A DNA stretch of 64,000 nucleotides from Hydrogenophaga sp. PAMC20947 (GTDB lineage: Bacteria > Pseudomonadota > Gammaproteobacteria > Burkholderiales > Burkholderiaceae_C): positions 806,001 to 870,000 of the forward strand of contig NZ_CP039252.1 in the NCBI RefSeq assembly GCF_004795855.1. The letters are read 5' to 3'. Each line of letters opens with the position of its first letter. Position 1 is the stretch's first letter. This document shows positions 37,366 through 44,619 of the stretch, in pieces. The notes under the pieces were generated by a model. That model made no database searches. It saw nothing but the letters and a program-made list of their open reading frames with translations, and had not been told where the DNA came from. A program made the position numbers and the translations under genes.

Positions 37366-37536
37366 CTAAGGACCCTCTGCAAAACCACGGACCGCCAGGG
37401 TTCGGCCAAAAACGCGCGGCTGACGCACCTGTTGGCTTGCGTGTGCCCAGTGGCACACGACGCGCCAGGCAGGCACACCGGTCATCTCGTTTTGGATCCG
37501 AACGCGCATGGCGGAGGTGATGCAGAGGGTCCCTAG
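37366..37536. mobile_element. MITE-like element, 163 bp with 17-bp imperfect terminal inverted repeats
   Basis: GGACCCTCTGC at 37370-37380 is the exact reverse complement of GCAGAGGGTCC at 37522-37532, and the match extends to 15 of 17 bases (37370-37386 against 37516-37532). The flanks are CTAA (37366-37369) and CTAG (37533-37536), consistent with a YTAR target duplication of the sort made by some IS5-group elements, with one later mutation. The interior has no transposase, so it would depend on a full-length relative. The family name cannot be fixed without a database. Confidence 0.6.
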
Positions 37537-37539
37537 ACG

Positions 37540-37731
37540 AAGTACTACAAGAGTAAAGCCCGGAAATGAATGATTTTTAACGCTTTAATTATTGGATCAT
37601 AATACAATTAATTAGAGTGTAACAAAATGTATTTCTATTTAATTAATTGGCTAATGGGTCGAAACAACTGTTGTCTTAGAAATAAAGACGGAAGCACCCA
37701 ATCAACCGATGTTCCAAATTAGGGGAATAGC
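37540..37731 (+). promoter_or_regulatory. A+T-rich upstream region of the small lipoprotein gene
   Basis: This ~190-base patch is strikingly A+T-rich compared with the surrounding DNA. It contains a -10-like CATAAT (37598-37603) and a 10-bp inverted repeat CAATTAATTA (37605-37614) / TAATTAATTG (37640-37649). Such patches often bind nucleoid proteins and mark acquired DNA or strongly regulated promoters. Confidence 0.45.
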
Positions 37732-38181
37732 ATGAAGCACACCAACTTGTTCCTGTCACTTGTCGCTGTGGGTGCTCTCGCTGCCTGCTCGACACCCGTG
37801 GCACCGCAGCCCGCCGCTCAGGCGCCGATGTCTCGCGTCTCCAATTACTCTCAAGCAGAAGTTGACGAAGCGGCCTCTGCCTACGTGTCCCTATTCAAGG
37901 AAACCATCGAGCAGAGCGTTTCCCGTCGCCAATACCAGGAAACCTTGGCTTACAAGCACATGAGTGCGGAGGCCTGCTTCGAAAGCCGTGCCAAGCGTCT
38001 GCTGTCCAAACAAGTGACCCAGGAAGAAAAGGACACTCTGATCCTGTCCCGGGTTTCCCAGGATCAGCTGAAAACCTACCAAAAACTGTCTGCGGGGTAC
38101 GTCTACCGAATCAATGGTTTGGAGATGTTGACTTGTGACACGGCCGGTTTGAAGGTGGCTTACAAAACCGCCATGTACTGA
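37732..38181 (+). CDS. Small predicted lipoprotein of unknown function
   Basis: A 149-residue protein with a lipoprotein signal peptide: charged start, hydrophobic core, and lipobox ALAAC with the lipidated Cys19. The mature part has an early Pro/Ala-rich stretch, then a mainly helical region rich in Lys, Glu and Gln (residues about 40-125), and one further cysteine pair candidate (Cys in AEACFES and in MLTCDT) that could form a disulfide in the periplasm. The ATG has a good AGGGGAA site. I recognise no family. The A+T-rich upstream DNA and neighbouring MITE and pseudogene suggest it lies in an accessory region. Confidence 0.7.
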   Translation: MKHTNLFLSLVAVGALAACSTPVAPQPAAQAPMSRVSNYSQAEVDEAASAYVSLFKETIEQSVSRRQYQETLAYKHMSAEACFESRAKRLLSKQVTQEEKDTLILSRVSQDQLKTYQKLSAGYVYRINGLEMLTCDTAGLKVAYKTAMY

Positions 38182-38630
38182 AGCGCTGAACGTGTCCCCG
38201 GAATACATGCCCCACCCGCGCCGTGCGCGGGGGAGCTGTTCGGGGTTGATGTTTGGCATTCTTGGATGATCCGGTCTGTCCTGGCGGCGCTGCTTTTGCC
38301 GCAGCACGCGTTTGACGCCATCTCGGGTACGTCTCGCCAGCCACCCCTCTGGGGACGCGCCAGCGCACCACCGCACCAGATCCCCCCCGCATTCCTGCCT
38401 TGAGTCATTTCGCAGGGGACCGGCGTGCGGGGCTTGGCCGGACGTTCGGCTGTGGCGGTCGACTGCCAACTCTGCCAGGGGGGCTTCTGGTTTTCGCCTT
38501 CACCGCTGGGCGTTGTCCGCAGTCAGGGCGCCGGCATGGCCCGAGCCCAGGGTGCAGCAGGCGTTTCAGGGGCGTTGGCCGACGCATTGGAGGGGCCAGG
38601 GCGCGCCACGGCATTCACGATCGCAGAGTG
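38182..38630. other. Spacer with one hairpin, otherwise nothing recognised
   Basis: After the lipoprotein stop, CCCGCGC-CGT-GCGCGGG (38215-38231) forms a perfect 7-bp hairpin without a U run. The remaining bases up to 38630 have no supportable gene; the last ~100 may be the eroded N-terminal part of the dehydrogenase pseudogene that follows, since that gene lacks its Rossmann glycine motif. Confidence 0.45.
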
Positions 38631-39168
38631 GGTGGTCTGGACATCCTGGTGAACGAGGCAGGCATCCAAGTGACCGCACTTGTGTGGGACATTGGCGCTG
38701 AAGCGTTGCCCCGCATGTTGGACGTCAACGTCGTGGGGACTGCCCTGGGCATGATGCAGGCCTTCCGTGCCATGCAGCCGGGGGATGCTGCGGGGCAGGG
38801 GGGTGCGCAACGTGGCCCCAGTGGCCGCCACGATCACGGTCCCCGCCATTGCGGATGATTCCGCCAGCAAGGCCGCCATTGAGCGGTTGACCCGTGTCGC
38901 AGCCATGGCGTCCGGCAAGCTGGGCTGCGGCGTGCGGGTGAACGGCGTGTACCCTGGGCTGGTGCCGACCGACATGGGTATGAAGCCTGCGACCGATGAG
39001 GTTGCCGCCGGGCTTTTCCCCACGCCAGACGCCGAGGTAGGCGCCAGCATTGAGCAGACCCCTTTGGGACGATCGAGGACTTGGCGGATGCCGTGGCCTT
39101 TTTGTGGTCCGATGCGTCTCGCTCCATCACAGGCGCAGGGTTGCCTGTGGATGGTGGATTGGGTGTAG
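38631..39168 (+). pseudogene. Frameshifted short-chain dehydrogenase/reductase
   Basis: Three segments in successive frames match one classical SDR. 38631-38790 encodes GGLDILVNEAGIQVTALVW and MLDVNVVGTALGMM. From about 38815 a second frame gives SASKAAIERLTRVAA and RVNGVYPGLVPTDMGMK, through EQTPLGR. From about 39070 a third frame gives IEDLADAVAFLWSDAS and ITGAGLPVDGGLGV. At least two frameshifts separate them, the N-terminal NAD-binding motif is not recognisable, and the catalytic tyrosine of YSASK is aspartate. The end runs into the opposite-strand NlpC/P60 gene. It is a decayed 3-alpha/20-beta-hydroxysteroid-dehydrogenase-like gene. Confidence 0.78.
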
Positions 39169-39197
39169 TCAGCCGGGCCGCTCTGGGCGGCTTTGGG

Positions 39198-39767
39198 TCA
39201 GCGCAGGGCTGGTTCGTTCTGGCTGCTCTGCAGGGGCACGCGGCGAGCACCGTTGAACCGCGTATCCCAGTAGGTGGCACGCATGTCCTCCACACGCACG
39301 TGTCCGCCAGTGCGCGGCGAGTGGATGAATTTGCCTTCGCCAATGTAAATGCCCACATGGCTGAAGGCGCGCTTCATGGTATTGAAGAACACCAGGTCAC
39401 CGGGTTTGAGTTCGCTGCGATCAATGGTTTCGGTGGCGGCAGCTTGTTCGGACGAGCGCCGGGGGAGCAATTTGCCAACCGATTGCTCGTAAACCGCGCG
39501 CACAAAGCCGCTGCAGTCCACGCCGGATTCCATGTCGTTGCCACCATAGCGGTAGGGTACGCCGAGGAAGCCCATGGCATTGATGACGAGGCCAGAGGCG
39601 CGCTCGCTGACGCTGTCGCGAGCGGCTTGAATCTGGGTTCCCAAACGGGACATCAGACCCTTTTCTGCCAGCAGCGTGTCCATGGCCGCATAGTCTGGCT
39701 CATTGGGCGCAGCATGGACCAGCGCACAGGCGCTGCTCAGCAACAGAATGGAAACCCAAGTTTTCAT
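39198..39767 (-). CDS. NlpC/P60-family cell-wall hydrolase
   Basis: Secreted or periplasmic cysteine peptidase, expected to cut peptide cross-links of peptidoglycan. Residues 1-19 are a signal peptide (to HAA). The C-terminal NlpC/P60 domain (about 58-175) shows the catalytic Cys85 in GVDCSGFV, His137 in FSHVGIYIG and His149 in FIHSPRTGG, preceded by FLGVPYRYGG. At 189 residues it is a simple one-domain member such as Spr/YdhO-like enzymes. It is monocistronic on the minus strand, convergent with the dehydrogenase pseudogene. Confidence 0.92.
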   Translation of the reverse strand: MKTWVSILLLSSACALVHAAPNEPDYAAMDTLLAEKGLMSRLGTQIQAARDSVSERASGLVINAMGFLGVPYRYGGNDMESGVDCSGFVRAVYEQSVGKLLPRRSSEQAAATETIDRSELKPGDLVFFNTMKRAFSHVGIYIGEGKFIHSPRTGGHVRVEDMRATYWDTRFNGARRVPLQSSQNEPALR

Positions 39768-39976
39768 GGTGGCGCAGGCTATCTGCTATTGCGCTCGAAG
39801 TCAAGTTAAATAGGGCGCATAGGACGTTGATTTCATGAATGAATGTGGATCTTCAAACTGGTCAGCGCTGGGGGTGGTGGTCATGGGCCAGGCTGGCCCA
39901 CACTGGGGCGGCCAGCTTTGCTGGACTCTTGGCTTTGCGCTGGCACACGCTTGATGCGCTTGCATTGCAATCGATG

Positions 39977-39996
39977 TGAACGTTGTTCAATAAAAT
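39977..39996 (+). promoter_or_regulatory. Palindrome and -10 element before the TetR gene
   Basis: TGAAC-GTT-GTTCA (39977-39989) is a perfect 13-base dyad of a form common for TetR operators, and TAAAAT (39991-39996) directly after it is a good -10 hexamer. The regulator ATG lies 54 bases downstream, so autorepression is likely. Confidence 0.5.
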
Positions 39997-40049
39997 GATT
40001 TGTCTTTAAGTAATCGACAGTTGAATATTGGTTTGGCGGTGGTTTGAAT

Positions 40050-40904
40050 ATGTCTGTGAAGTTTGATGCAATCTCGCCGCAGCCCCCGCGCGATGAGGAG
40101 CGTCGCGCGCTTGCGCTTCGGCAAGGCCGCAGGGAGCGGCAGGCGCGCGCCGCGCAAGTTCGTCGCGGGCAGCTGCTGGAGGTTGCGTGGCAATTGCTTC
40201 AGGAGCAGGGCCCCGCCCGTTTCAACATGCGAGAGTTGGGGCTTCGTGCCGGCTACACGGCTGGTGCCATGTACGGGTATTTCGCCAGTCGTGAACACAT
40301 CCTTCTGGCTTTGCGTCAGCGCTGGGTGGATGAGGTTGCCATTGCCGTGGCCCAGGCCAAGCTCCCGCGCCGTCTGCGGCGATCAGCGTCGGCAACGCCT
40401 TCCACGCGATTGGCCACCAGCCAGGAACTTGACACGGATGCTGCTGCGGACGCACGGGAGCGTTTTTTGGTCCGGTCCGAGGTTTGGTGGCGCAGCCTGA
40501 CCCGAGAAGCCTTCGCCATCCCGTTGCTGCTGCTGCCGGGCCCCCTTCGGGAGGTGCGCGAAACGGCGGACGCCATGGACGAAGGGCGTGGTGAAGCCGT
40601 GCAGGGGGCCTGGATGCCGCTTGATGCTCTGGAGCACGCCACCCGGGCCTGTGTTGATGATCTGGAAGCCGCAGGCTGGGCTCCGGACCGCGCACGCGGC
40701 CTGCAACGGGAGGCACTCTGTCTGGGGTTCGGTCTGGCCACGTTGGGATCGCTGTCTGGCCACGGGGGGGATCGGGCTGGCGCGCCGTCGGCGGTTAACG
40801 GCTTTCGGATAACTTTGGAACGGTGGCTCGCCCATGGGGTGGCGTTGCCTTCTGCGCAAGCGCCATTGCAGGCAGCGGGTCAGCCAGATCTGTTTGCCCG
40901 CTGA
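40050..40904 (+). CDS. TetR-family transcriptional regulator
   Basis: A 284-residue repressor-type protein, longer than the usual ~200. A basic N-terminal tail (about 12-35) precedes the helix-turn-helix (about 36-82): RRGQLLEVAWQLLQEQGPAR, then LGLRAGYTAGAMYGYFASRE, the TetR signature. The C-terminal ligand-binding part (about 95-275) is helical with an internal Ser/Thr-rich insertion near 110-130. ATG 40050 is preferred to an in-frame TTG two codons earlier. A TGAAC/GTTCA palindrome sits in its promoter. The isochorismatase-family gene 170 bases downstream on the same strand is a possible target. Confidence 0.88.
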   Translation: MSVKFDAISPQPPRDEERRALALRQGRRERQARAAQVRRGQLLEVAWQLLQEQGPARFNMRELGLRAGYTAGAMYGYFASREHILLALRQRWVDEVAIAVAQAKLPRRLRRSASATPSTRLATSQELDTDAAADARERFLVRSEVWWRSLTREAFAIPLLLLPGPLREVRETADAMDEGRGEAVQGAWMPLDALEHATRACVDDLEAAGWAPDRARGLQREALCLGFGLATLGSLSGHGGDRAGAPSAVNGFRITLERWLAHGVALPSAQAPLQAAGQPDLFAR

Positions 40905-41074
40905 TCTTTGCCGGAGTGTGTGGGTGTTCAGCTTTTGCCCTCCCCACCGCAACCGCTCTAAGATCGCACCATGGCGTTGGGCGCCTCCGTCTACTGCGGG
41001 CCGCCGCACTGGTGCACCAGCAATGCAGGCTTCGCCCCCAGTCCCTTCAAACAAACGAGAAACGAGTAAACACC

Positions 41075-41677
41075 ATGATGTTAGATGTCGACGATTCCCA
41101 GTTGGTGCTGGTGGACTACCAGGCCCGTCTGATGCCGGCCATCCATGAAGGCCCCCTGGTGCTGGCCAATGCGTTGCGCTTGGCCCGCGCTGCCCAACTG
41201 ATGCAGGTGCCGGTGTGGGGTACCGAGCAGAATCCCGACAAACTGGGACCCAACGATGAGGCGCTTCGGGCGGCTTGCCGGAAAACGCTGTCCAAGATGA
41301 GCTTCAGCGCAGTGTCCGAAGGCCTGGTCGACTTGCTGCGGCCGCCGGCCCGGCCTGCGGGCGGTAATGCCCGCAGCCTGCCCAAACACTTGCAAAAGCC
41401 TGCTTCACAGACCCTTGAGCGCAACACCGTGGTGCTGGCAGGTTGCGAGGCCCATGTCTGTCTCTTGCAGACGGCGCTGGAGTTGATCGAGCAGGAAGTG
41501 GATGTTTGGGTTGTGACCGATGCCTGCGGCTCCCGCACCGAACGCAACCGCGATGCCGCGTTTGACCGCTTGGCCGGCGCCGGTGCAGAACTTATGACCA
41601 CTGAAATGGTGGTCTTCGAATGGCTGCGCACGGCGGATCACCCCGTGTTTCGAGAAATGCAAGCCCTGATCAAGTAG
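41075..41677 (+). CDS. Isochorismatase-family hydrolase
   Basis: Cysteine hydrolase of 200 residues. The catalytic triad candidates are Asp in LVLVDYQARL, the lysine in KTLSKMSFSA, and the nucleophilic cysteine in LAGCEAHVCLLQTA. The arrangement is closest to YcaC-like hydrolases, which act on small amides or are of unknown role, rather than to true isochorismatases, since no siderophore genes are nearby. The ATG at 41075 is followed at once by another ATG; the upstream purine stretch GAGAAACGAG may be the ribosome-binding site. A G/A-rich insertion PARPAGGNARSLPK lies mid-protein. Confidence 0.85.
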   Translation: MMLDVDDSQLVLVDYQARLMPAIHEGPLVLANALRLARAAQLMQVPVWGTEQNPDKLGPNDEALRAACRKTLSKMSFSAVSEGLVDLLRPPARPAGGNARSLPKHLQKPASQTLERNTVVLAGCEAHVCLLQTALELIEQEVDVWVVTDACGSRTERNRDAAFDRLAGAGAELMTTEMVVFEWLRTADHPVFREMQALIK

Positions 41678-41785
41678 CAAGAGGGCGGCGCGTCCGGTTG
41701 CGGGCAGGCGTTGGGGTGTGGTGGGGGTTTGCGCGGGGCGGATACATCCGGGGGTTTTGCGTCAGGCTGGCGCAAGTCTGATTCT

Positions 41786-41795
41786 CATAATTATG
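41786..41795 (+). promoter_or_regulatory. Palindromic -10-like element upstream of prpE
   Basis: CATAATTATG is a perfect 10-base palindrome about 90 bases before the prpE start, embedded in otherwise G+C-rich DNA. CATAAT could be a -10 box. No -35 of quality was found. Confidence 0.3.
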
Positions 41796-41884
41796 AATTC
41801 AGTTTGAGGCAGCCCCAATTTGCGACCACAGCGAACGGGCGAGACCCTTTTCCAGCCCGCACACACCCACCCGAGGAGACATCC

Positions 41885-43786
41885 ATGGCTCACCCAGAGG
41901 CTTACGCCGACTTCCACCGCCGGTCCATCGAAGACCGTGATGCTTTCTGGGCCGAGCAAGCCCAGCTCGTTGATTGGCACAAACCATTCGACCGGGTCTG
42001 CAACTACGACAAGCCCCCGTTTGCGCGCTGGTTCGAAGGGGGGCTGATCAACCTGTGCCACAACGCAGTTGACCGGCATCTCAAGGACCGCGCCGATCAG
42101 AACGCGCTCATCTTTGTCTCGACCGAGACCGATGTCGAGAAGACCTACAGCTTTGGCCAGCTGCACGCTGAAGTGCAGCGGATGGCCGCGGTGCTGATGG
42201 CCCAGGGTGTCAAGAAGGGTGATCGTGTCCTGATCTACATGCCCATGATTCCTGAGGCGGCATTTGCCATGCTGGCCTGCGCTCGCCTGGGCGCCATTCA
42301 TTCGGTGGTGTTTGGCGGCTTTGCCAGCCACTCGCTCGCCAGCCGCATCGAAGACGCCTCCCCCTTGGTCATTGTGAGCGCCGATGCAGGTTCGCGCGGC
42401 GGCAAGGTGGTGCCCTACAAGCCCTTGCTCGACGAGGCCATTGTGCTGTCCAGCCACAAGCCGGCGCATGTGGTGATGGTCGACCGCGGGCTGGTGGCGT
42501 TCAACCGCGTTGAGGGGCGCGACGTGGACTACACCAGTGCGAGGGCCCAGGTGATGGACCAGTTGGTGCCCTGCGAGTGGGTTGACGCGACCCACCCCAG
42601 CTACACCCTCTACACCAGTGGCACCACGGGCAAGCCCAAGGGTGTGCAGCGTGACACAGGGGGTTACGCGGTGGCGCTGGCCGCCAGCATGAAGCACATC
42701 TACATGGGTGAGCCCGGCGAGACCTACTTCTCCACCAGCGACATTGGCTGGGTGGTGGGGCACAGCTACATCATCTATGGGCCATTGATCGGCGGCATGG
42801 CCACGATCATGTACGAGGGCCTGCCGATCCGGCCCGACGCGGGCATCTGGTGGAATCTGGTGGAGCGGTACAAGGTGTCGGTCATGTTCAGTGCGCCCAC
42901 CGCTGTGCGCGTGCTGAAGAAATACGACTCATCCTTCATCAAAAAGTACGATCTATCCAGCCTCAAGGCACTGTTCCTGGCGGGAGAGCCGCTGGATGAA
43001 CCCACGGCCAAGTGGATTTCCAGCGAGCTGGGCAAACCCATCATCGACAACTACTGGCAAACCGAAACAGGCTGGCCCATCTTGTCGCTGTGCAATGGTG
43101 TCGAAGCTGCACCCAGCAAGTTCGGATCACCCGGCAAGGCCGTCTACGGCTACAACGTGAAGTTGCTGGACGACCAGACCGGCGAAGAGCTGCAGGGCGC
43201 GAATCAGAAAGGCGTGGTTGCCATTGAAGGGCCATTGCCACCGGGTTGCCTGCAGACCATCTGGCAAGACGATGAGCGTTTCGTCAGTACCTATTGGTCC
43301 AGCGTGCCCGGCAAGCTGGTGTACAGCACCTTCGATTGGGGCATTCGGGATGCCGATGGCTATTTCTTCATCCTCGGTCGAACGGACGATGTGATCAACG
43401 TCGCCGGACACCGCCTGGGGACCCGCGAAATCGAAGAAAGCATTTCCAGCCATCCGAAGATCGCCGAGGTGGCGGTGGTGGGGGTTGCCGATCAGCTCAA
43501 GGGCCAGGTGGCCATGGCCTTCGCCGTGCTGAAAGATGCCTCTTTGCTGACCGACGACGCATCGCGTCTCAAGCTCGAAGGCGAAGTGATGAAGCTGGTC
43601 GATGATCAATTGGGGGCTGTAGCCCGCCCGTCCCGTGTCCGGTTCGTCAGTGTCTTGCCCAAGACCCGCAGTGGAAAGCTGTTGCGCCGGGCCATCCAGG
43701 CCGTCTGCGAAGGTCGGGATCCTGGCGATCTGACCACCATGGACGATCCCGCGGCGTTGCAGCAGATCAAGGATACCCAGGCTTGA
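41885..43786 (+). CDS. prpE: Propionyl-CoA synthetase (acyl-CoA ligase)
   Basis: Activates propionate (and probably acetate) to its CoA ester with ATP through an acyl-adenylate. The 633-residue ANL-superfamily protein opens with the ACAS N-terminal domain (HRRSIEDRDAFWAEQA). It carries the P-loop-like TLYTSGTTGKPKGVQRDTGG, the aromatic substrate pocket DIGWVVGHSYIIYGPL, the hinge region GRTDDVINVAGHRLGT and the adenylation lysine in PKTRSGKLLRR. ATG 41885 follows GAGGAGAC; an upstream frame adds 58 unrelated residues. VGHSYI and DTGGYAVAL favour PrpE over Acs. The other methylcitrate genes are not in this window. Confidence 0.92.
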   Translation: MAHPEAYADFHRRSIEDRDAFWAEQAQLVDWHKPFDRVCNYDKPPFARWFEGGLINLCHNAVDRHLKDRADQNALIFVSTETDVEKTYSFGQLHAEVQRMAAVLMAQGVKKGDRVLIYMPMIPEAAFAMLACARLGAIHSVVFGGFASHSLASRIEDASPLVIVSADAGSRGGKVVPYKPLLDEAIVLSSHKPAHVVMVDRGLVAFNRVEGRDVDYTSARAQVMDQLVPCEWVDATHPSYTLYTSGTTGKPKGVQRDTGGYAVALAASMKHIYMGEPGETYFSTSDIGWVVGHSYIIYGPLIGGMATIMYEGLPIRPDAGIWWNLVERYKVSVMFSAPTAVRVLKKYDSSFIKKYDLSSLKALFLAGEPLDEPTAKWISSELGKPIIDNYWQTETGWPILSLCNGVEAAPSKFGSPGKAVYGYNVKLLDDQTGEELQGANQKGVVAIEGPLPPGCLQTIWQDDERFVSTYWSSVPGKLVYSTFDWGIRDADGYFFILGRTDDVINVAGHRLGTREIEESISSHPKIAEVAVVGVADQLKGQVAMAFAVLKDASLLTDDASRLKLEGEVMKLVDDQLGAVARPSRVRFVSVLPKTRSGKLLRRAIQAVCEGRDPGDLTTMDDPAALQQIKDTQA

Positions 43787-43918
43787 TGCACCGTGTCCGC
43801 TCCGATGGACCACTTTGGAGCGGCGCGGGTATGTCAAGGGATGGCAAGCGCTTGGCCGGCCCAACAGGGGTGCTGCCGAGCGCCGCCTTTGGCCTGCAGG
43901 GGCTGCGCGCCCGTGGCT

Positions 43919-43955
43919 TTGTCAGTATGATGCATGCTTATATTGTCAAAGCGTG
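43919..43955 (+). promoter_or_regulatory. Promoter/operator candidate for the ArsR-type gene
   Basis: TTGTCA (43919-43924) and TATATT (43939-43944) flank a short 14-base spacer. CATGCTTA (43933-43940) and AAAGCGTG (43948-43955) form an imperfect inverted repeat, six of eight, over the -10 region, the layout expected for ArsR-family self-repression. Transcription would begin about 12 bases before the ATG at 43963. Confidence 0.4.
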
Positions 43956-43962
43956 GTGCACG

Positions 43963-44340
43963 ATGGAGCAACTGATCGGATTTGAAGCCAATGTGGAAAA
44001 GGCCCGCGTGTTTGAGCTCGCGGCGGAGTTGTTCGGTGTGCTGGCCACACCCATGCGCCTGCGCATCCTCAGCGCTTTGTGCGACAAAGAGAAGTCGGTT
44101 TCCCAGTTGCTGCAGGAAATCGAAACCACCCAGCCCAACCTCTCACAGCACTTGAATTTGCTGTACCGTGCGGGTGTTTTGGCCAAGCGCAAAGACGGCA
44201 CCCAGGTGATTTACCGAGTGCAGAGCGAAAAAGCCGTGACCTTGTGTCGCACCGTGTGCACCCAGATCGCCATCGAGATGGGTGAGCCCAGTGCTGTGCT
44301 GGCCTCGGAGCGCCTGTCTCCCCGCATCGTTTCTCAGTAG
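43963..44340 (+). CDS. ArsR-family transcriptional regulator, possible thiol sensor
   Basis: A 125-residue winged-helix repressor. The DNA-binding part reads ELFGVLATPMRLRILSAL, then SVSQLLQEIETTQPNLSQHL with the recognition helix, then the wing RKDGTQVIYRV. Cysteines occur at 40 (end of the helix after the ATPMRLRIL segment) and at 95 and 99 in the C-terminal helix (TLCRTVC). This roughly resembles the Cys pair of BigR/SqrR-type persulfide sensors rather than metal sites such as ELCVCDL, which is absent. I chose ATG 43963; earlier in-frame ATGs at 43927 and 43930 lie within the likely promoter. Its target may be itself; sucA downstream has a separate leader. Confidence 0.82.
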   Translation: MEQLIGFEANVEKARVFELAAELFGVLATPMRLRILSALCDKEKSVSQLLQEIETTQPNLSQHLNLLYRAGVLAKRKDGTQVIYRVQSEKAVTLCRTVCTQIAIEMGEPSAVLASERLSPRIVSQ

Positions 44341-44535
44341 CGCCTTGTCGCCTTTTCAGGGCACCGGCGCGCGGTGCCCGCGGTCCTGGAGCCGTCTTCA
44401 CGCCATGCCCACGGTGCATCAAAGCCGTGCAAAAAACGCACTGAATGTGTGCGCCACCCCGTTTTTTTCTCCACGATGTGCCTCACGGTGGCACAATCAT
44501 GGATTGCAGTCACGCCCTTCCACAGTCACTGTCGC

Positions 44536-44619
44536 ATCCGCCAACCGGTCAAGCCGTGTCGCGGAAGGTTTCCTTAACCAACTTATGTTTCCCCGAGGGA
44601 AACGGAGGTCAGCGGATTT
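44536..44619 (+). promoter_or_regulatory. sucA 5' leader RNA, candidate sucA RNA motif
   Basis: The leader can fold into a closed structure. ATCCGC (44536-44541) pairs perfectly with GCGGAT (44612-44617) just before the ATG, enclosing the Shine-Dalgarno GGAGG (44604-44608). Within it GTTTCCC-CGA-GGGAAAC (44587-44603) abuts the Shine-Dalgarno. GTTTCC at 44568-44573 is an exclusive alternative partner for GGAAAC (44598-44603), and GGTT/AACC (44567-44570/44576-44579) can form a local stem. The sucA RNA motif known from comparative genomics of Burkholderiales has the same position and Shine-Dalgarno overlap; its ligand and function are unknown. Motif identity is inferred, not aligned. Confidence 0.7.

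Noticed and set aside
36912..37520. A 202-codon plus-strand open frame after serA
   Set aside because: Erratic Arg-rich composition, crosses the MITE-like element, no ribosome-binding site and no recognisable domain.
41711..41884. N-terminal extension of prpE from an in-frame ATG at 41711
   Set aside because: The added 58 residues do not resemble acyl-CoA synthetases, and a strong GAGGAGAC site marks 41885 as the start.
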